Assembly: GCF_030504545.1 (NCBI RefSeq)
Contig: NZ_JAUKWP010000005.1
Coordinates: 62,001-126,000, forward strand
Length of the DNA: 64,000 nucleotides
DNA from: Lactobacillus sp. YT155
Lineage (GTDB): Bacteria > Bacillota > Bacilli > Lactobacillales > Lactobacillaceae
Reading direction: 5' to 3'
Notes under the pieces: generated by a model
Seen by the model: only the letters and a program-made list of their open reading frames with translations
Database searches by the model: none
What the model was told of the DNA's origin: nothing
Made by a program: the position numbers and the translations under genes
In this document: one piece after another, positions 61,861 through 64,000 of the stretch
How the letters are laid out: each line of letters starts with the position of its first letter
Position numbering within the stretch: position 1 is the first letter of the stretch

Positions 61861-61977
61861 AGAGCGTGACAAGTAACGGGAGGAATCGAGTACTAAGATG
61901 ATTTTGAATAATTTCGCAAGAAGTTACTTTAAAATTAACTTAGGCAGAGATTTCTGTTACTTAAAACGCGTTTAAAA
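61861..61977 (+). repeat. Structured element copy B between nrdE and nrdF
   Basis: Same ends and fold as copy A with different stem sequences: GCGT 61864-61867/ACGC 61966-61969; AAGTAAC 61871-61877/GTTACTT 61956-61962; AGGAATC 61881-61887/GATTTCT 61949-61955; CTAAG/CTTAG 61893-61897/61939-61943; terminal arm 61901-61915/61920-61935 closed by GCAA. Its end abuts the nrdF SD. Confidence 0.8.
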
Positions 61978-61988
61978 GGAGATTTTTC

Positions 61989-62951
61989 ATGGCAGAAATG
62001 TATTATGAAGCGATTAACTGGAACCAAATCGAAGATGCAATCGATAAAGCAACCTGGGAAAAACTAACTGAGCAATTCTGGTTAGATACCCGTATTCCGC
62101 TATCAAATGACTTGGATGATTGGCGTGAATTAAGCAAAGAAGAACAAGATCTTGTAGGTCACGTTTTCGGTGGACTTACTTTACTTGATACTTTGCAATC
62201 ACAAGATGGTATTGACCAACTAAGACATGACATCAGAACTCAAGAAGAAACTGCTGTTTTAAACAACATTCAATTCATGGAATCTGTTCATGCCAAAAGT
62301 TATTCTTCAATCTTTAGTACTTTAAACACTGCTGAAGAAATTGATGAAATCTTTGACTGGACTAACCACAATGAATACCTACAAAAGAAAGCTGAAATTA
62401 TTAACGGTATTTATCAAACAGGTACTCCATTAGAAAAGAAAGTTGCTAGTGTTTTCCTAGAAACATTCCTATTCTACTCAGGATTCTATACTCCACTTTA
62501 TTACCTGGGTAATAATAAATTAGCTAACGTTGCTGAAATCATTAAATTAATCATTCGTGATGAATCAGTTCACGGAACTTACATTGGCTACAAATTCCAA
62601 TTAGGTTTCAACGAATTATCTGAAGAAGAACAAGAAAAATTCCAAGAATGGATGTATGACCTTCTTTACAAACTTTACGATAACGAAGAAAAATACACTG
62701 AAACCTTGTACGACGGTATCGGCTGGACAGAGCAAGTTAAGACATTCTTGAGATATAACGCTAATAAAGCCTTGATGAACCTTGGACAAAACCCATTATT
62801 CCCAGATACTGCTGAAGACGTTAACCCAATTGTTATGAACGGTATTTCAACCGGAACTAACAACCACGACTTCTTCTCACAAGTTGGTAATGGTTACCTT
62901 CTAGGAAACGTTGAAGCTATGAAAAACGATGACTACGATATTGGTAGATAA
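61989..62951 (+). CDS. nrdF: Class Ib ribonucleotide reductase beta subunit
   Basis: The 320 residues carry the di-metal ligands in EEQDLVGHVFGG region, NIQFMESVHAKSYSSIF and IIRDESVHGTYIGYKFQ, and the class Ib C-terminal tail. Makes the Mn2-tyrosyl radical used by NrdE. SD AAGGAG lies before the ATG, directly after element copy B, so structure there could affect its translation. Confidence 0.97.
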   Translation: MAEMYYEAINWNQIEDAIDKATWEKLTEQFWLDTRIPLSNDLDDWRELSKEEQDLVGHVFGGLTLLDTLQSQDGIDQLRHDIRTQEETAVLNNIQFMESVHAKSYSSIFSTLNTAEEIDEIFDWTNHNEYLQKKAEIINGIYQTGTPLEKKVASVFLETFLFYSGFYTPLYYLGNNKLANVAEIIKLIIRDESVHGTYIGYKFQLGFNELSEEEQEKFQEWMYDLLYKLYDNEEKYTETLYDGIGWTEQVKTFLRYNANKALMNLGQNPLFPDTAEDVNPIVMNGISTGTNNHDFFSQVGNGYLLGNVEAMKNDDYDIGR

Positions 62952-62952
62952 T

Positions 62953-62986
62953 AAAAAAAGAAGATGAGATTCATCTTCTTTTTTTA
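62953..62986. terminator. Terminator of nrdHIEF, bidirectional
   Basis: AAGAAGATGA/TCATCTTCTT stem with GAT loop, A and T tracts. Confidence 0.9.
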
Positions 62987-62999
62987 TTGCTTAAATTAT

Positions 63000-63680
63000 T
63001 TAACTATAGATGATTTCAAGACCACTTAATGACATGTTTCCTTTGATTGTCAGTTGATGATTGAATTCACCATCGAAGAAAATATCTTCGCGCGAAATTC
63101 CACTCATAAACCGATCCACGTCCACAATTACGTTCCAATCACGAGGAACATAAACTTTTACACTACTCATTGACGCATCAACATTTAATACTGGATTTGA
63201 AGTAATCCTTTGATTAAAGTATAAGGAAACTCCTGACATTGAAGTACTTAAATTAACATTCTGTAGGTTTTCAGAATCTAGATAACGAATGTCATTGGCA
63301 TATCTTGAACCAATATTAACTACTGTGGCGTCGTCATTTTGAATGCCTCTATTATTTGTGCCTGTCTTTCTATACCCATGAGGAAAAATGAAAGATACTC
63401 CGATAGAAAGAAGTACTGCAGCACCTAAAACTGACCAAGAACTAATTCTTTCCAATCCAAAATACTTAGCATATATAATAAACAGAAAAGCTACCATGAA
63501 AATAAATCCTGTGTAAGACCGATACATCAAACTTTTAATTCCAAAGGCCACAATTATTACTGTTAATAAAATTGTCCAAAATCCAATTTGAGGTAATACG
63601 ATTCCTATTCCTAATTGATTGAGAATCAAGAATATTGCGCTAAATATAAAAAATATTCCCCAAAACCATCTGTGTTTCAT
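63000..63680 (-). CDS. LiaF-like membrane protein
   Basis: The 226 residues form four TM segments (about 5-25, 30-50, 55-72, 80-98) with FILNQLG-type LiaI/LiaF-TM-like start, then a soluble C-terminal beta domain (SMSGVSLYFNQ, SMSSVKVYVPRDW, FMSGISRED) typical of LiaF/DUF2154-like adhesion-fold domains. The partner gene upstream is a LytTR regulator two bases away, suggesting a two-gene envelope-stress or auto-regulatory module. Confidence 0.72.
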   Translation of the reverse strand: MKHRWFWGIFFIFSAIFLILNQLGIGIVLPQIGFWTILLTVIIVAFGIKSLMYRSYTGFIFMVAFLFIIYAKYFGLERISSWSVLGAAVLLSIGVSFIFPHGYRKTGTNNRGIQNDDATVVNIGSRYANDIRYLDSENLQNVNLSTSMSGVSLYFNQRITSNPVLNVDASMSSVKVYVPRDWNVIVDVDRFMSGISREDIFFDGEFNHQLTIKGNMSLSGLEIIYS

Positions 63681-63681
63681 A

Positions 63682-64000
63682 TTAATTCTCCTTTTTTTCT
63701 AACTTATTTTTTAATTGCCGATAATATTTTCTAGAGACATACTGTTGTTTAACCGAATTTTGAAACCCGATTACTGTCCCCGTTATTGATTTGCTAATAG
63801 AGTATATTTTTCGAGTATTAACAATCGAAGATTTTGATGACCTTACAAAATAGTTCGGAAGAATTTCTTCTAATTCCATCAATTTCTTTCTAGTAATAAA
63901 GGATTCAGCTTCAGTATGAACATAATTTTTACGGTCGGAAATTTCAAAAAATAAAATTTCATCAATCGATAACTGATATTCTTTATCATTTCCAATTACT
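63682..64000 (-). CDS. LytTR-type DNA-binding regulator, C-terminal part (truncated by window edge)
   Basis: The open frame runs to the right edge without a start, so the N-terminus is outside. The visible ~106 residues are a LytTR domain: IDEILFFEISDRKNYVHTE, ESFITRKKLMELEEILP, NYFVRSSKSSIVNTRKI and VSRKYYRQLKNKL. Either a stand-alone LytTR protein (about 145 residues) or the end of a response regulator. It precedes the LiaF-like gene by two bases, as in LytTR-membrane protein pairs of lactobacilli. Confidence 0.8.
   Translation of the reverse strand, partial: VIGNDKEYQLSIDEILFFEISDRKNYVHTEAESFITRKKLMELEEILPNYFVRSSKSSIVNTRKIYSISKSITGTVIGFQNSVKQQYVSRKYYRQLKNKLEKKEN

Overview
The window is a low-G+C (about one third G+C by eye) Gram-positive chromosome segment with the gene content of a lactic acid bacterium of the family Lactobacillaceae: class Ib nrdHIEF, PepO, a C69 dipeptidase, class III fructose-bisphosphatase, a Ddl of the D-Ala-D-Lac type, Nramp MntH, UspA proteins and an NlpC/P60 endopeptidase with SH3-like repeats. 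A Companilactobacillus-like species is my guess, not shown by the sequence. No rRNA, tRNA, CRISPR, IS element or prophage was seen; almost every gene pair is closed by a clear Rho-independent terminator, often shared by convergent genes.

Layout. 1-5.3 kb: truncated YhgE/Pip protein, gpmA, AI-2E-type permease, a very acidic SLAP-like protein, HdeD-like protein. 5.3-11.05 kb: a nucleoside-catabolism island (deoB, MFS, nucleoside phosphorylase, MFS, divergent PucR-type regulator) framed by two perfect 35-bp direct repeats that are themselves terminators. 11-20.6 kb: hydrolase, pepO, two uspA, phosphoesterase, acetyltransferase, tag, tyrosine phosphatase, a candidate C-rich-loop sRNA, and a MerR/RacA-like coiled-coil protein. 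20.8-34.8 kb: CBS-domain membrane protein, HAD phosphatase, P-type ATPase, prs, M20 peptidase, phosphoesterase, glycosyltransferase, fused ABC transporter, GDPD, nagA. 34.9-47 kb: ddl, purine permease, DUF1002 protein, RNase H, lipase-like and YugP-like proteins, cardiolipin synthase, MgtC, mntH, TerC. 47-58.6 kb: Hsp20, PyrR-attenuated uracil permease, fbp, second NCS2 permease, pepD, NlpC/P60, guanylate kinase-like protein, small membrane proteins. 58.6-64 kb: nrdHIEF with NrdR boxes, then a LiaF-like protein and the end of a LytTR regulator.

Regulation readable in the sequence: a cre site and repeated putative operators at the nucleoside island; a NagR/DasR-type dre site over the -35 of nagA; PurR boxes before two NCS2 permeases; a DtxR/MntR-like box before mntH; a PyrR attenuator before pyrP; a perfect WalR box before the NlpC/P60 gene; two NrdR boxes before nrdH.

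Most novel-looking items: (1) a family of structured elements starting AGAGCGTGACAAG and ending ACGYGTTTAA, present as two tandem ~120-nt rod-like folds with GNRA loops and compensatory changes between nrdE and nrdF, and as a minimal 34-nt hairpin between a HAD phosphatase gene and an Fe-S-type gene, always sense and at the upstream stop codon; (2) a ~95-nt candidate sRNA at 19.7 kb whose three hairpins all carry C-rich loops; (3) the 35-bp terminator direct repeats around the nucleoside island.
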